64,000 nucleotides of DNA from Planctomycetaceae bacterium (GCA_027490145.1 JAIXYQ010000007.1:124001-188000); one strand, 5' to 3'. Positions 1 to 8,842 are shown, numbered from the stretch's first letter. The notes: generated by a model not told the origin, from the letters alone. Numbers and translations: made by a program.

Positions 1-172
1 CGACTCCAACGGCACCGGTGACTTCATCCTGCAGATCGGCAGCGACGCGATCATCTTCCTGACCGAGATCAAGTCGACCGACAGCGGCTTCTCATACCTG
101 GGCACGGCGTATCGCCGCAACCTCGGGTCGGTCCCGGGCGGCGGACAGGTCCGCGGCTTCGGCGTGCGGTGA
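1..172 (+). CDS. C-terminal end of an unidentified protein (partial)
   Basis: The window opens inside a plus-strand reading frame that starts at base 2 and ends at TGA 170-172, leaving 56 residues. The visible part contains FILQIGSDAIIFLTEIKSTD, then a Gly/Arg-rich tail ending GQVRGFGVR. I recognise no family. It converges on moxR with about 100 bases between them. An imperfect inverted repeat (172-178 with 192-198) follows the stop but has no T-run, so termination there is doubtful. Confidence 0.5.
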   Translation, partial: DSNGTGDFILQIGSDAIIFLTEIKSTDSGFSYLGTAYRRNLGSVPGGGQVRGFGVR

Positions 173-272
173 GCCACGACGCCGGTTCCAACGTGGCTGA
201 ACCGTGATGGATCGCGGCGCGTGCGCGCCACGAGTGTGGTGCGGGCGCGCGGCGAGTCCGCTCGACCCGCCC

Positions 273-1253
<981 letters not shown>

Positions 1254-1259
1254 GGGCGG

Positions 1260-1265
1260 ACTGTA
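1260..1265 (-). promoter_or_regulatory. -10 box of moxR (leaderless)
   Basis: TACAGT on the minus strand ends 6 bases before the moxR ATG, so the transcript should start at or next to the start codon. No clear -35 is seen. Confidence 0.45.
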
Positions 1266-1354
1266 TCCCGGGAGCACCCGGCCCGATCGCGCCGTCGCGC
1301 CCACCGGCGTCGCAGAAGCAAAGTCCGGGTCCCCCCAGTCGCCACAGCCCGTCG

Positions 1355-1470
1355 ATCCGTCGATAGCCTTCCGGGGTCCCCTCCCGGCGGAGGAATGCGG
1401 TGCGAATCCGCAGCGAACGCGTCACCGTGAGCAGGCTTGTCCTGCAAGTCGGGTCGACCGCCGGTCAGGG
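1355..1470 (+). promoter_or_regulatory. Cobalamin (B12) riboswitch
   Basis: The conserved core of the AdoCbl-class riboswitch is readable in order. GGAGGAATGCGGTGCGAATC followed by CGC is at 1389-1411, matching the consensus GGGAA..GGTG..AATCC. CGTCACCGTGA at 1420-1430 is the B12-box-like strand. A perfect 5-bp hairpin GCAGG-cttgt-CCTGC is at 1431-1445. AAGTCGGGTCGACCGCC at 1446-1462 matches the consensus AAGTCAGGATACCTGCC. A 7-bp hairpin (GCATCCG 1487-1493 with CGGATGC 1501-1507) lies between this core and the ribosome site GAAAGGGA at 1515-1522. That hairpin is a candidate expression platform acting on translation of the gene at 1526. Confidence 0.88.
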
Positions 1471-1525
1471 GTTCGTTGCTCGCCTTGCATCCGCGCGAAA
1501 CGGATGCGCAACCTGAAAGGGACCC

Positions 1526-2038
1526 ATGCGTCCTTCCCTCCTTGCCTCGGCCAACATGGCCGTGGCCTGCCTCGCGTCGTCGTCCCCGGCCGCCGTCATC
1601 GCCTCGTACTCGGTCGGCTCGGGTTCAAGCACCAGTTCGGTCCAGATCGACTTTTCCAACGGGAACGGCTACCTGTTCACCGTGCGTTGGGACGAGCCGA
1701 TGAACGGCTACCAGCTGCTGCAGTACATCGACAGCCAGCTGACGTCCGTGTCGCACACGGCACAGGTGTTCTCCTTCGGCGTGTTCGTGACCGGCATCGG
1801 CGTGGGCGCCGACACGGAGTACGGCGAGGGCGACCAGTGGCCCGTCGAGAACTACTGGCACTACTGGACGCAGGACTCCGGCGCCTGGCAGCAGGCGATG
1901 GTCGGCGCGAGTGATCGCACGATCTTCAACGGTTCGTTCGATGCCTGGGTGTTCGGCAGCTCCGTGGCCCCGCAGGCCGTGCCCGCGCCGGGTGCGTTGG
2001 CGCTGCTCGTGCTCGGGCTGCGTTCACGCCGCCGCTGA
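1526..2038 (+). CDS. Secreted transcobalamin-like (DUF4430-type) protein with PEP-CTERM-like tail
   Basis: A 170-residue exported protein. Residues 1-23 form a signal peptide. The C-terminus, VPAPGALALLVLGLRSRRR (152-170), has the Pro motif, hydrophobic stretch and Arg cluster of PEP-CTERM sorting signals, so it should be processed and displayed at the surface. The middle contains GYQLLQYIDSQL, FGVFVTGIG, NYWHYWTQDSGAWQQAMVGA (109-128) and NGSFDAWVFG (135-144). This pattern resembles the DUF4430/transcobalamin beta-domain family; that match is from memory and is not a search result. It follows a cobalamin riboswitch directly, with ribosome site GAAAGGGA. I infer a B12-binding surface protein made when B12 is scarce. 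The domain call is moderate; export and riboswitch control are firmer. Confidence 0.75.
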   Translation: MRPSLLASANMAVACLASSSPAAVIASYSVGSGSSTSSVQIDFSNGNGYLFTVRWDEPMNGYQLLQYIDSQLTSVSHTAQVFSFGVFVTGIGVGADTEYGEGDQWPVENYWHYWTQDSGAWQQAMVGASDRTIFNGSFDAWVFGSSVAPQAVPAPGALALLVLGLRSRRR

Positions 2039-2046
2039 TGGCACAC

Positions 2047-2082
2047 GCTCGCGTCCTCGGCCCTCGGGTCAGGGGCGCGAGC
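2047..2082. terminator. Possible bidirectional hairpin between convergent genes
   Basis: GCTCGCG at 2047-2053 pairs with CGCGAGC at 2076-2082, with CCCT/AGGG pairing possible inside. It lies between the convergent secreted-protein gene and clpP1 but has no clear T-run. Confidence 0.35.
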
Positions 2083-2096
2083 GCCGGGGGCTCCGC

Positions 2097-2699
2097 TCAC
2101 CCAGCCTTCACGGGCAGCTTCGTGAGCACCTGGTCGATCAGGCCGTGCTCCTTCATCTGGGGCGCGGTGAGCCAAGTGTTGCGCTCGCAGATCTCGGCGA
2201 TGCGCTCGGTGCTCATGCCGGTCTGTTCGCTGTAGATCGCGTAGAGCTGCTCGCGCATGCGCAGGATGTGGCGCGCCTCGATCTCCAGGTCGGTCGCCTG
2301 GCCTTCCATCACGCCGCCCAACAGCGGCTGGTGCATCAGGTTCTCGGCGTTGGGCAGCGCGAAGCGGCGGCCCTTGGTGCCGGAGCACGCGATGACCGAG
2401 CCCATGCTCGCGGCCTGGCCGATGATGTAGGTCGCCACCGGGCACGGCACGAAGCGCATGGTGTCCACGATGCCCAGGCCGGCGGTCACGCTGCCGCCGG
2501 GGCTGTTGATGTACATGCTGATCTCGGCCTTGGGGTCCTCGTTGGCCAGGAACAGCAGCTGCGCGACGATGGTGTTCGCCATGCCGTCGCCCACGCCGCC
2601 GGTGACGAAGATGATGCGGTCGTTCAGCAGGCGGCTGTAGATGTCGTAGGCGCGCTCGCCGCGGCCGGTCTTCTCGATCACGATGGGGATCAGGCTCAT
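2097..2699 (-). CDS. clpP1: ClpP-family protease subunit with Asn in place of the catalytic Asp
   Basis: A 200-residue ClpP subunit, the barrel component that degrades proteins fed by ClpX or ClpA/C. Residues [20 protein letters not shown] match the start of mature ClpP. The nucleophile S98 (GQAASMGS) and H123 (LMHQPL) are present. The third triad position, aligned with E. coli D171 (TERDRF), is N174 in CERNTW. It is the second gene of a clpP2-clpP1 pair. The start at 2699 has GAGGA five bases upstream. An alternative ATG at 2750 would add a 17-residue His/Asp/Glu-rich leader. With Asn in the triad, this subunit is probably weak alone and may need ClpP2 as partner. Confidence 0.93.
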   Translation of the reverse strand: MSLIPIVIEKTGRGERAYDIYSRLLNDRIIFVTGGVGDGMANTIVAQLLFLANEDPKAEISMYINSPGGSVTAGLGIVDTMRFVPCPVATYIIGQAASMGSVIACSGTKGRRFALPNAENLMHQPLLGGVMEGQATDLEIEARHILRMREQLYAIYSEQTGMSTERIAEICERNTWLTAPQMKEHGLIDQVLTKLPVKAG

Positions 2700-2762
2700 G
2701 GAGTCCTCGTCGTCGTCTTCGTCGTGGTTGGTGGTCGGGTGATGGTTCATGGCGCCGCGGGC

Positions 2763-3428
2763 TCAGGCCTTGGGCGGGAAGGTGGCGATGTCGTCGACCA
2801 GGCCGTAGGCCTTGGCCTCGGCGGCATCGAAGAACTTGTCGCGCTCGCCGTCCTTGCTCACGCGCTCGACCTGCTGGCCGGTGTGGCGCGCGATGATCTC
2901 GTTCAGCAGGCGCTTGCTCTTCAGGATCTGCTCGGCCTGGATCTGGATGTCGCTGGTCTGGCCGGTCACCCCGCCGTAGGGCTGGTGGATCATGACCTTG
3001 GCGTGCGGCAGGATGACGCGCTTGCCCTTGTGGCCCGCGCACAGCAGCACGGCGCCGCCCGAGTACGCACGGCCGATGCAGGTCGTGGCCACGTGGCTGC
3101 TGATGAACTGCATCGTGTCGTACATCGCCAGCGTGTCGTCGACCGCGCCGCCGGGGCTGTTGATGTAGAAGTTGATGTCCTGGCCGCGCTTCTGGTTCTC
3201 CAGGTAGAGCATCTGCATCATCACGCGCGCGGCGCTCGCGGGGCCGATCTCGCCGATGAGGAAGATCACGCGGTTCTCCAGCAGCAGCTCGTCGATCGAC
3301 ATCTCGCGCGTGCGCTGGTAGCTCACGGAGTTGAGGATCGGCCGGGGCAGGCCGCTGGCCAGAAGGTTGTCGCTGGTGGCGGGCAGTTGCCCGGCTGCGC
3401 CGAGCAGGCTCATGTCGGTGATGCTCAT
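2763..3428 (-). CDS. clpP2: ClpP-family protease subunit, complete triad
   Basis: A 221-residue ClpP paralogue with an intact triad: S123 in GRAYSGGA, H148 in MIHQPY and D197 in GERDKF. The nucleophile motif differs from the usual GQAASMGA. The first 40 residues are longer than a typical propeptide and share nothing with ClpP1. clpP2 lies upstream of clpP1 on the same strand, 63 bases from the preferred clpP1 start, so the two are probably co-transcribed and may form a mixed barrel. Start 3428 (MSITDM) was chosen because TAGAGT at 3439-3444 (minus strand) lies 10 bases upstream; there is no Shine-Dalgarno sequence. No ClpX or ClpA gene is nearby. Confidence 0.94.
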   Translation of the reverse strand: MSITDMSLLGAAGQLPATSDNLLASGLPRPILNSVSYQRTREMSIDELLLENRVIFLIGEIGPASAARVMMQMLYLENQKRGQDINFYINSPGGAVDDTLAMYDTMQFISSHVATTCIGRAYSGGAVLLCAGHKGKRVILPHAKVMIHQPYGGVTGQTSDIQIQAEQILKSKRLLNEIIARHTGQQVERVSKDGERDKFFDAAEAKAYGLVDDIATFPPKA

Positions 3429-3438
3429 GGAGGTCGGG

Positions 3439-3444
3439 ACTCTA
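3439..3444 (-). promoter_or_regulatory. -10 box of clpP2-clpP1
   Basis: TAGAGT on the minus strand ends 10 bases before the clpP2 ATG, implying a 5' leader of only a few bases. Confidence 0.4.
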
Positions 3445-3459
3445 GCCGAGCGGCGCGCC

Positions 3460-4605
3460 TCACGCACCGAAGCGCACGCCCAGGTCGCCGCCCGGGATCG
3501 GCTTGGGCGCGCGCGTCTCGTCGGCATCCTGCGAGGCAGCCGCGGGCAGCACCAGCACGAAGGCAGCACCCGGCAGCGCGCGCCCGGCATCGGCAGCGCG
3601 CACCTGGCCGCCGAGCACCGGGTGCGCCGGCCATGCATCACCGTTGCCGGCATGCTCGACGGCGCCGCCGTGCAGCAGCGCCAGCTTGCGCGCCACGACC
3701 AGGCCGAGCCCGGTGCCGCGCTGGCCCTTGCTCGTCGCGAACGGCTGGAACAGCCGATCGCGCATCGAGTCGGGCACGCCCGGTCCATCGTCGCGCACGA
3801 CCGTCGCCACCGCGCCGCTGGGCCACCGAGGGCAGGGCTGGATCCAATGCGTGCTCACCGCCACGCGCGGCGACTTCTCCGGAGCGGCATCCACCGCATT
3901 CATCAGCAGGTTGAGCAGCGTCTGGTGCACCGCCACCAGATCGATCGGGATCTCGACCAGTCCCTCGGCGCGGGTGCGCTCCAGCGTGCCGCCGCGCCGC
4001 CGCAGCGCGGCCTCGGCCAGCGCGCACGCTTCATCCACCATGCCGTCCAGCAGCGTGGGCTCGGGATCGAGCGGCCGATCCTTGGCGAACGCGAGCATGT
4101 TCAGCGTGACCTGCATCACGCGGTCCAGGTTGCGGGCCACGATGGGCCAGCCTTTCTGGGCCATCTCGAGGTCGTGCCGCGCCAGGGCCAGTTCCACCGC
4201 ATCGGCGCCCGAGCGCAGGCCCTGCAGCATGTTCTTGATGCTGTGGCTCACGGTTGCGACCGCTTCACCCATGGCAGCCAGTTGCTCGGTGGTCGGTGGC
4301 GCACCCAGCGTGCCATCGGCGCGCTCGACCAGCAGCACGGTCTCGCCGACCCGCACACGGTCGCCCGCACGCAGCGCCTGGTGCCCATGGATCCGGGCGC
4401 CATTCACGAAGGTCCCGGCCCTGCTCGTCAGGTCGCGCACCAGCCACAGCCCGTCGCGCGGTGTGAGTTCCGCGTGGCGCCGGCTCACCGTGCGGTCGGT
4501 GCACGGCAGGGCTTCGGTGCTGCGGCCCAGGATCTGTGGTTCCTCGGGCGGCAACTCGTGCACGCGCCCGGCATCGGGGCCGGAAATCGTCCTCAGCCGC
4601 AGCAT
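3460..4605 (-). CDS. Soluble histidine kinase with N-terminal FHA domain
   Basis: A 381-residue protein combining a phosphothreonine-reading module with a histidine kinase core. The FHA domain spans roughly residues 2-95, with GRS, SRRHAEL and GTFVNG. The dimerisation/phosphoacceptor helix has H121 in VSHSIKNML. The ATPase domain shows the N-box NLLMNAVDAA, the G1 box DDGPGVP and GTGLGLVVA. There is no transmembrane segment, so it should be cytosolic and respond to Ser/Thr phosphorylation of a partner. No response regulator is adjacent. The ATG at 4605 is favoured over one 24 bases upstream because TACCCT ends 6 bases before it. The gene is divergent from holA with only 22 bases between the start codons. 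Confidence 0.88.
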   Translation of the reverse strand: MLRLRTISGPDAGRVHELPPEEPQILGRSTEALPCTDRTVSRRHAELTPRDGLWLVRDLTSRAGTFVNGARIHGHQALRAGDRVRVGETVLLVERADGTLGAPPTTEQLAAMGEAVATVSHSIKNMLQGLRSGADAVELALARHDLEMAQKGWPIVARNLDRVMQVTLNMLAFAKDRPLDPEPTLLDGMVDEACALAEAALRRRGGTLERTRAEGLVEIPIDLVAVHQTLLNLLMNAVDAAPEKSPRVAVSTHWIQPCPRWPSGAVATVVRDDGPGVPDSMRDRLFQPFATSKGQRGTGLGLVVARKLALLHGGAVEHAGNGDAWPAHPVLGGQVRAADAGRALPGAAFVLVLPAAASQDADETRAPKPIPGGDLGVRFGA

Positions 4606-4611
4606 GGGTGC

Positions 4612-4621
4612 AGGGTACCTT
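4612..4621. promoter_or_regulatory. Overlapping divergent -10 boxes of the FHA kinase gene and holA
   Basis: The plus-strand sequence AGGGTACCTT holds TACCTT (4616-4621) for holA and, on the other strand, TACCCT (4612-4617) for the kinase. They share the TA at 4616-4617. Each ends exactly 6 bases before its ATG, so both transcripts should be leaderless. Confidence 0.5.
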
Positions 4622-4627
4622 GGCTCC

Positions 4628-5698
4628 ATGCACGCTTCGGCCGATCACCGCATCGTGGTGCTCCACGGGAAGGAGTCCTTCCTGCGCTCCGAGCACACGC
4701 GCCGTGTGCTCGATGCGCTGCGCGAGCGCCACGGCGCGGTCGATGAGTTCAGCTTCGATGGCGCCACGTGCTCGCTCGCCGATGTCCTGGACGAGCTCCG
4801 CAGTTACGGACTGATGAGCCAGCACAAGGTGGTGGTCGTCGACAACGCCGAGCAGTTCATGCAGGGCGATGACCGGCGCCGCGCCATGGAGCGCTACGCC
4901 GAGAGCCCCATGCAGGATGCCACGCTCATCCTGCGCAGCGGCGGCTGGCGGCCGGGCACCTTCGACAAGCTGGTCGCCGCCGTGGGCGTGATCCTGAAGT
5001 GCGAAGCCCCCGGCGCGGCCGAGGCCGTGCGCTGGGCGGTCGCCCGCTGCCAGAAGCGCCATGGGGTGGAGCTCAGCGCCGCTGCGGCGCAGGCCTTGGT
5101 CGAGCGCGTGGGCCCGGATCTGGGCCGGCTTGACAGCGAGTTGGGCAAGCTGGCTGTGGGTGCGCTGGCGGGGCAGGGGGGTGGCTCAACTGGGCCGACC
5201 GGCGCCGCTGCGGGTGCGGCGTCACCCGGCGCAGGCGACGCCAAGGTCGTGATCACGCCCGAGCTCGTGAAGGAATTCACAGGCCTTTCGCGTGAAGAGC
5301 AAGCCTGGGAGATCCAAGGCGCGCTCGCCACCGGCGACCCGGCGCGGGCGCTGGCCAAGGTCGATGAACTGCTTCGGGTGAGCCGCGCGCCCGAGGTCAT
5401 GCTGGCCTGGTCGACGATCGATGTGGTCCGCAAGGTGCACGATGCGGCCGCGCTCGCTGCCCAAGGCCAACCCGATGCCGCCATCGCCAAGAGCCTGAAA
5501 CTCTGGGGTGACGGCGCAGCCGTGATCGTGCGCCTGGGGCGCGCGGTGCCGCTTGCCCGGGCCGCCGCGCTGCTGCAGGCCGCCATCGCCGCCGATCGGC
5601 GGATGAAGAGCGGGCTCTCCCCCGAGCCATCGCGCGCGATCGAGGCACTCGCCGTGCAGATCGCGACCGGGCTCGGGCGCTCCGACCGAGCGCGTTAG
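4628..5698 (+). CDS. holA: DNA polymerase III delta subunit (clamp loader)
   Basis: A 356-residue HolA/delta subunit, the clamp-loader wrench that opens the sliding clamp. Family features include HGKESFLRSEHTRRVLDAL at the N-terminus, LMSQHKVVVVDNAEQF and ATLILRSGGWRPGTFDKL. The C-terminal collar has EVMLAWSTIDVVRKV and DRRMKSGLSPE. A Gly/Ala-rich insert of about 35 residues (around 178-212) splits the protein between the AAA+ and collar parts. Start 4628 sits 6 bases after a TACCTT box. The region after the stop is the long porin promoter region, so holA is probably monocistronic. Sequence conservation in this family is low, hence slightly reduced certainty. Confidence 0.85.
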   Translation: MHASADHRIVVLHGKESFLRSEHTRRVLDALRERHGAVDEFSFDGATCSLADVLDELRSYGLMSQHKVVVVDNAEQFMQGDDRRRAMERYAESPMQDATLILRSGGWRPGTFDKLVAAVGVILKCEAPGAAEAVRWAVARCQKRHGVELSAAAAQALVERVGPDLGRLDSELGKLAVGALAGQGGGSTGPTGAAAGAASPGAGDAKVVITPELVKEFTGLSREEQAWEIQGALATGDPARALAKVDELLRVSRAPEVMLAWSTIDVVRKVHDAAALAAQGQPDAAIAKSLKLWGDGAAVIVRLGRAVPLARAAALLQAAIAADRRMKSGLSPEPSRAIEALAVQIATGLGRSDRAR

Positions 5699-5872
5699 GG
5701 CTCTGCAAAGACCAAGGCGCCCAAGGGGGCCTGCGGACCAGCGAACCGGTGGATCGTGGTGGGATTTCAGCGCTCTGGATTCGTAAATCCATGTTCAGCA
5801 ATATCTTGCGTGCTCCAATCTGGTGCGATCCAGCCGCCAACAGCCCCGATTTGGACGCAAAAACCGCGTCGA

Positions 5873-5902
5873 TTGGACGGCGTCCCCTCGCGTGGCTATA
5901 GT
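5873..5902 (+). promoter_or_regulatory. Sigma70-type promoter of the first porin
   Basis: TTGGAC (5873-5878), an 18-base spacer and TATAGT (5897-5902) form the best canonical promoter outside the rRNA gene. Transcription would start near 5909, giving a leader of about 134 bases and ending with a Shine-Dalgarno AGGAG at 6029-6033. The rest of the 344-base gap 5699-6042 holds a weak imperfect hairpin just after holA and nothing else that I can identify. Confidence 0.65.
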
Positions 5903-6042
5903 CCCGCCTCAAGTTGCGACCGACCACCGGTCGATAGCAACCCAGTCCGGATCCGCCATGGTGGCGGGCTAGCCGGGTGTTCGATCCAGGGTTTCCTAGC
6001 GTCTCAATCAACTAGGGCCCATCTCACTAGGAGTAGAAGCGA

Positions 6043-7377
6043 ATGAAGCTCACCACGTTCGTCGCCGCCCTCGCTGGCGGTTGCCTGGCGACCAGCGCCA
6101 TGGCCCAGTCCGATGCCCTCGCCCAGATCGCTGAACTGCGCGCCCAGCTGGCCGCTGTCCAGGCTCAGGCTGGCAACAACACCCTGACCGAAGAGCGCGC
6201 CAACGAAATCAAGTCGATCGTGCGCGACACCCTCGCTGATGCCGACACCCGCACCAGCCTCCAGGGCGGCGGCGCCATGGCCGGCTACGACAACGGCTTC
6301 TTCATGAGCAGCGCCGACGGCAACTTCAAGCTCAAGCTTGGCGTGCTGGAGCAGGTCCGCTACGTGTGGGAATTCAACAGCGAAGACCAGATGGGCTTCG
6401 AGAACCGCCGCACGCAGTTGAACTTCGGCGGCAACATGTTCGATCCCAGCTGGACCTACAAGGTCCGCTTCAACTACAGCCCCTACGCTACCCCCTATGG
6501 TGAAGCGGTCGATTCTACGACGGATGCTGCGGTGATGAACCTTGCAGACGCGGCGATCACCAAGACCATGGACGGTGGCATCGCCATCACCGCTGGTCAG
6601 TATCGCACCCCGTTCACCCGCGCCACGCTGGTCGATGATGGCGTTCAGCTCAGCGCTGACTACTCGCCCGCTGACTACCAGATGAGCGCCGGCTACATGC
6701 AGGGCATCATGGGTTCGTGGTCGAGCGACATGTTCAAGGTCATGGCGTCGATCGGTGATGCGATCAACACCACGAACAACACTTGGGGTGCTGCTCCGAG
6801 TACCTCCGGCGCCGCCGGCAGCTTCAACGGTGCCGTTCGCGTCGAAGCCAAGCTGAACGGCTCGTGGTCGCAGTTCAACAAGGAAACCAGCTTCCGTGGT
6901 GAAGAATTCGGTCTCCTGGTTGGCGCCGCCTACGTGCACAGCGATACCGAAACCGCTTCGTACACCTCGCCTTACAACGCGTTCACCGTTGACGCGACCG
7001 CGTTCTTCGGCGGAGCGAACTTGGCCGCGGCCTACACCTACGCCAACGCTGATCAGTACAGCGTTGGATTGAGCAACGGCCAGGACCTCTGGACCCTCAC
7101 CGTCCAGGGTGGTCTGTTCGTGACCGATGCGATCGAAGCCTTCGGCGCATGGAACTACTTCGACGGTGACATCAACACCACCTCGTTCCTTCAGTTCGGT
7201 GCCAACTGGTACTTCGCCAAGAACGGCTGCAAGTGGACCACGCAGATTGCCATCCCGCTGGACGGCGACAGCACCTTCGCTCCTGCTGACAGCGCCGCAT
7301 GGGGTTGGTCGCCGTCGGCTGGCGCCACCGCAGGCGACGATCCGTCGTTCCTGACCCAGCTGCAGTTCATGTTCTGA
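6043..7377 (+). CDS. Outer-membrane porin with N-terminal coiled coil (paralogue 1)
   Basis: A 444-residue exported protein. A signal peptide ends at AMA-Q (residue 21). A heptad-rich segment follows (about 23-66, LAQIAELRAQLAAVQAQ, then TEERANEIKSIVRDTL). The rest is alternating aromatic beta strands, with GQYRTPFTRATLV, FNYSPYATPYGE and a final LQFMF whose C-terminal Phe is the usual barrel-assembly signal. The architecture suggests an OprO/P-like phosphate or anion channel tethered to the wall through its coiled coil; the substrate is inferred only. It has the strongest promoter and Shine-Dalgarno of the group, so it is probably abundant. A strong terminator follows at 7435. Confidence 0.87.
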   Translation: MKLTTFVAALAGGCLATSAMAQSDALAQIAELRAQLAAVQAQAGNNTLTEERANEIKSIVRDTLADADTRTSLQGGGAMAGYDNGFFMSSADGNFKLKLGVLEQVRYVWEFNSEDQMGFENRRTQLNFGGNMFDPSWTYKVRFNYSPYATPYGEAVDSTTDAAVMNLADAAITKTMDGGIAITAGQYRTPFTRATLVDDGVQLSADYSPADYQMSAGYMQGIMGSWSSDMFKVMASIGDAINTTNNTWGAAPSTSGAAGSFNGAVRVEAKLNGSWSQFNKETSFRGEEFGLLVGAAYVHSDTETASYTSPYNAFTVDATAFFGGANLAAAYTYANADQYSVGLSNGQDLWTLTVQGGLFVTDAIEAFGAWNYFDGDINTTSFLQFGANWYFAKNGCKWTTQIAIPLDGDSTFAPADSAAWGWSPSAGATAGDDPSFLTQLQFMF

Positions 7378-7384
7378 TCCCTCG
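7351..7384 (+). repeat. 34-bp direct repeat, copy 1 (end of porin 1)
   Basis: Bases 7351-7384, which encode the last residues LTQLQFMF, the stop codon and seven bases beyond it, are repeated exactly at 8816-8849 at the end of porin 2. Confidence 0.9.
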
Positions 7385-7434
7385 GGATCTGAACACTCGC
7401 CAGGCACCCCGCCTGGCATGATTGAGACGCACAC

Positions 7435-7463
7435 GGGGCCGGCCTTCGGGCCGGCCCCTGTTT
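7435..7463 (+). terminator. Strong rho-independent terminator after porin 1
   Basis: A perfect 10-bp stem, GGGGCCGGCC (7435-7444) with GGCCGGCCCC (7449-7458), has a TTCG tetraloop and is followed by TGTTTC. Confidence 0.85.
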
Positions 7464-7476
7464 CATTGGGTCGCGG

Positions 7477-7482
7477 TAGCCT
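7477..7482 (+). promoter_or_regulatory. -10 box of porin 2
   Basis: TAGCCT ends 10 bases before the ATG at 7493 and lies just after the porin 1 terminator, so porin 2 appears to have its own transcript. Confidence 0.4.
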
Positions 7483-7492
7483 CCCGGCCCCC

Positions 7493-8842
7493 ATGCCGTA
7501 CCTGTCCGCCTTCATCGTTCCGCTGTGTCTTGCCGTCCCCCAGTCGGGCGATTCGGTCGATGCCCAGTTGGCTTCCCTTCGCGCAGATCTTGCTGCCCTG
7601 TCGCAGGCGCAGGCGGGGCAGATCCTCGACGCCGAGCGGGCCAGCGAGGTCCGTGCCATCGTGCGCGATGCGCTCGCAGACTCGGCCACGCGGGCCAGCC
7701 TGCAATCGGGTGGCGCCACCGTGGGCTTTGATCGCGGCTTCGTCGTGACCAGCGCCGACGGCAACTTCAGCATGCGCGTGGGGGTCCTGGAGCAGGTGCG
7801 GTTCGTGTGGGAGTTCAACACCGATGCCGACATGGGCTTTGAGAACCGGCGCACCCAGATGGACCTCGGTGGGCACATGTTCGACCCGAGCTGGACCTAC
7901 CGCGTGGTCTTCAACTACAGCCCCTACACCACGCCGTACGGTGAAGTGGCCAACACCTTCACGCTGGCCGATGCATCCATCACCAAGGCGTTGGATGACG
8001 GCTTCGGCGTGGTGGCGGGGCAGTACCGCACGCCGTTCACGCGTGCCACGCTCGTCGGCGATGGCGTGCAGCTCATGGCGGACTACAGCCCGATGGACTA
8101 CGACTTTTCCGCGGGCTACCAGCAGGGCATCATGGGAACCTGGGGAAACGACGCACTCCGTGCCATGGTGTCGGTTGGCAACGCCATCGGCGCGCTGAAC
8201 AGCTCATGGACCGACGGCTCGGACCTCGGTGCCAGTCCGCCGGTGTTCAGCAACAACGCTCAGACGTTCAACGGTGCCGCACGGATCGAGTGGCTGGTGA
8301 CCGGCGCCTGGTCGCAGTTCGACAAGGAAACGAGTTTCCGCGGCGAGTCCTTCGGCACCCTCCTGGGCCTGGCGTACCTGCGCAGCGACAGCTCCGGCAC
8401 CGGCAACTACGATGTTGACTCGGCGGGCGACCTGGTGGATGGGTTCACGGCCGATGCCACGATGATGTTCGGCGGGGCCAACCTGTCGGTGGCCTACGCC
8501 TATCGCAACGGCAAGGAAGAAGACACCGCCACCAGCATCGAGCCGGGTGAAGACGAGTACGGTTTCTCGATCCAGGGCGGGGCGTTCGTGCTGTCCAACA
8601 TCGAGTTCTGGGGCGCCTGGAACTACCTCAACGTCTACCGGATCCAGCCTGTGCAAGGCAGCTACGTCCAGGCCGGTCTGAACTGGTATCTGCACGGCAA
8701 TGGTTGCAAGCTCACGGCGCAAGTCTGTATTCCGTTGGAAGCCGATGGCCGGGCGGCGAATGTCCTGTTCCAAGGCGGTGCGTTCGGGGAGCTGAGCAAC
8801 TTTGACACCAGCTACCTGACCCAGCTGCAGTTCATGTTCTGA
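7493..8842 (+). CDS. Outer-membrane porin with N-terminal coiled coil (paralogue 2)
   Basis: A 449-residue tandem paralogue of the preceding porin. It shares DPSWTYRVVFNYSPYTTPYG, GQYRTPFTRATLV, SQFDKETSFRGE and the terminal LTQLQFMF. A short signal peptide (residues 1 to about 16) leads into the coiled coil VDAQLASLRADLAALSQAQ and then the barrel. The ATG at 7493 fits the signal peptide and lies 35 bases after the terminator of porin 1. No Shine-Dalgarno sequence is visible, unlike porin 1, so it is probably expressed differently. The exact 34-bp repeat at the gene end points to recent duplication or gene conversion. Confidence 0.86.
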   Translation: MPYLSAFIVPLCLAVPQSGDSVDAQLASLRADLAALSQAQAGQILDAERASEVRAIVRDALADSATRASLQSGGATVGFDRGFVVTSADGNFSMRVGVLEQVRFVWEFNTDADMGFENRRTQMDLGGHMFDPSWTYRVVFNYSPYTTPYGEVANTFTLADASITKALDDGFGVVAGQYRTPFTRATLVGDGVQLMADYSPMDYDFSAGYQQGIMGTWGNDALRAMVSVGNAIGALNSSWTDGSDLGASPPVFSNNAQTFNGAARIEWLVTGAWSQFDKETSFRGESFGTLLGLAYLRSDSSGTGNYDVDSAGDLVDGFTADATMMFGGANLSVAYAYRNGKEEDTATSIEPGEDEYGFSIQGGAFVLSNIEFWGAWNYLNVYRIQPVQGSYVQAGLNWYLHGNGCKLTAQVCIPLEADGRAANVLFQGGAFGELSNFDTSYLTQLQFMF

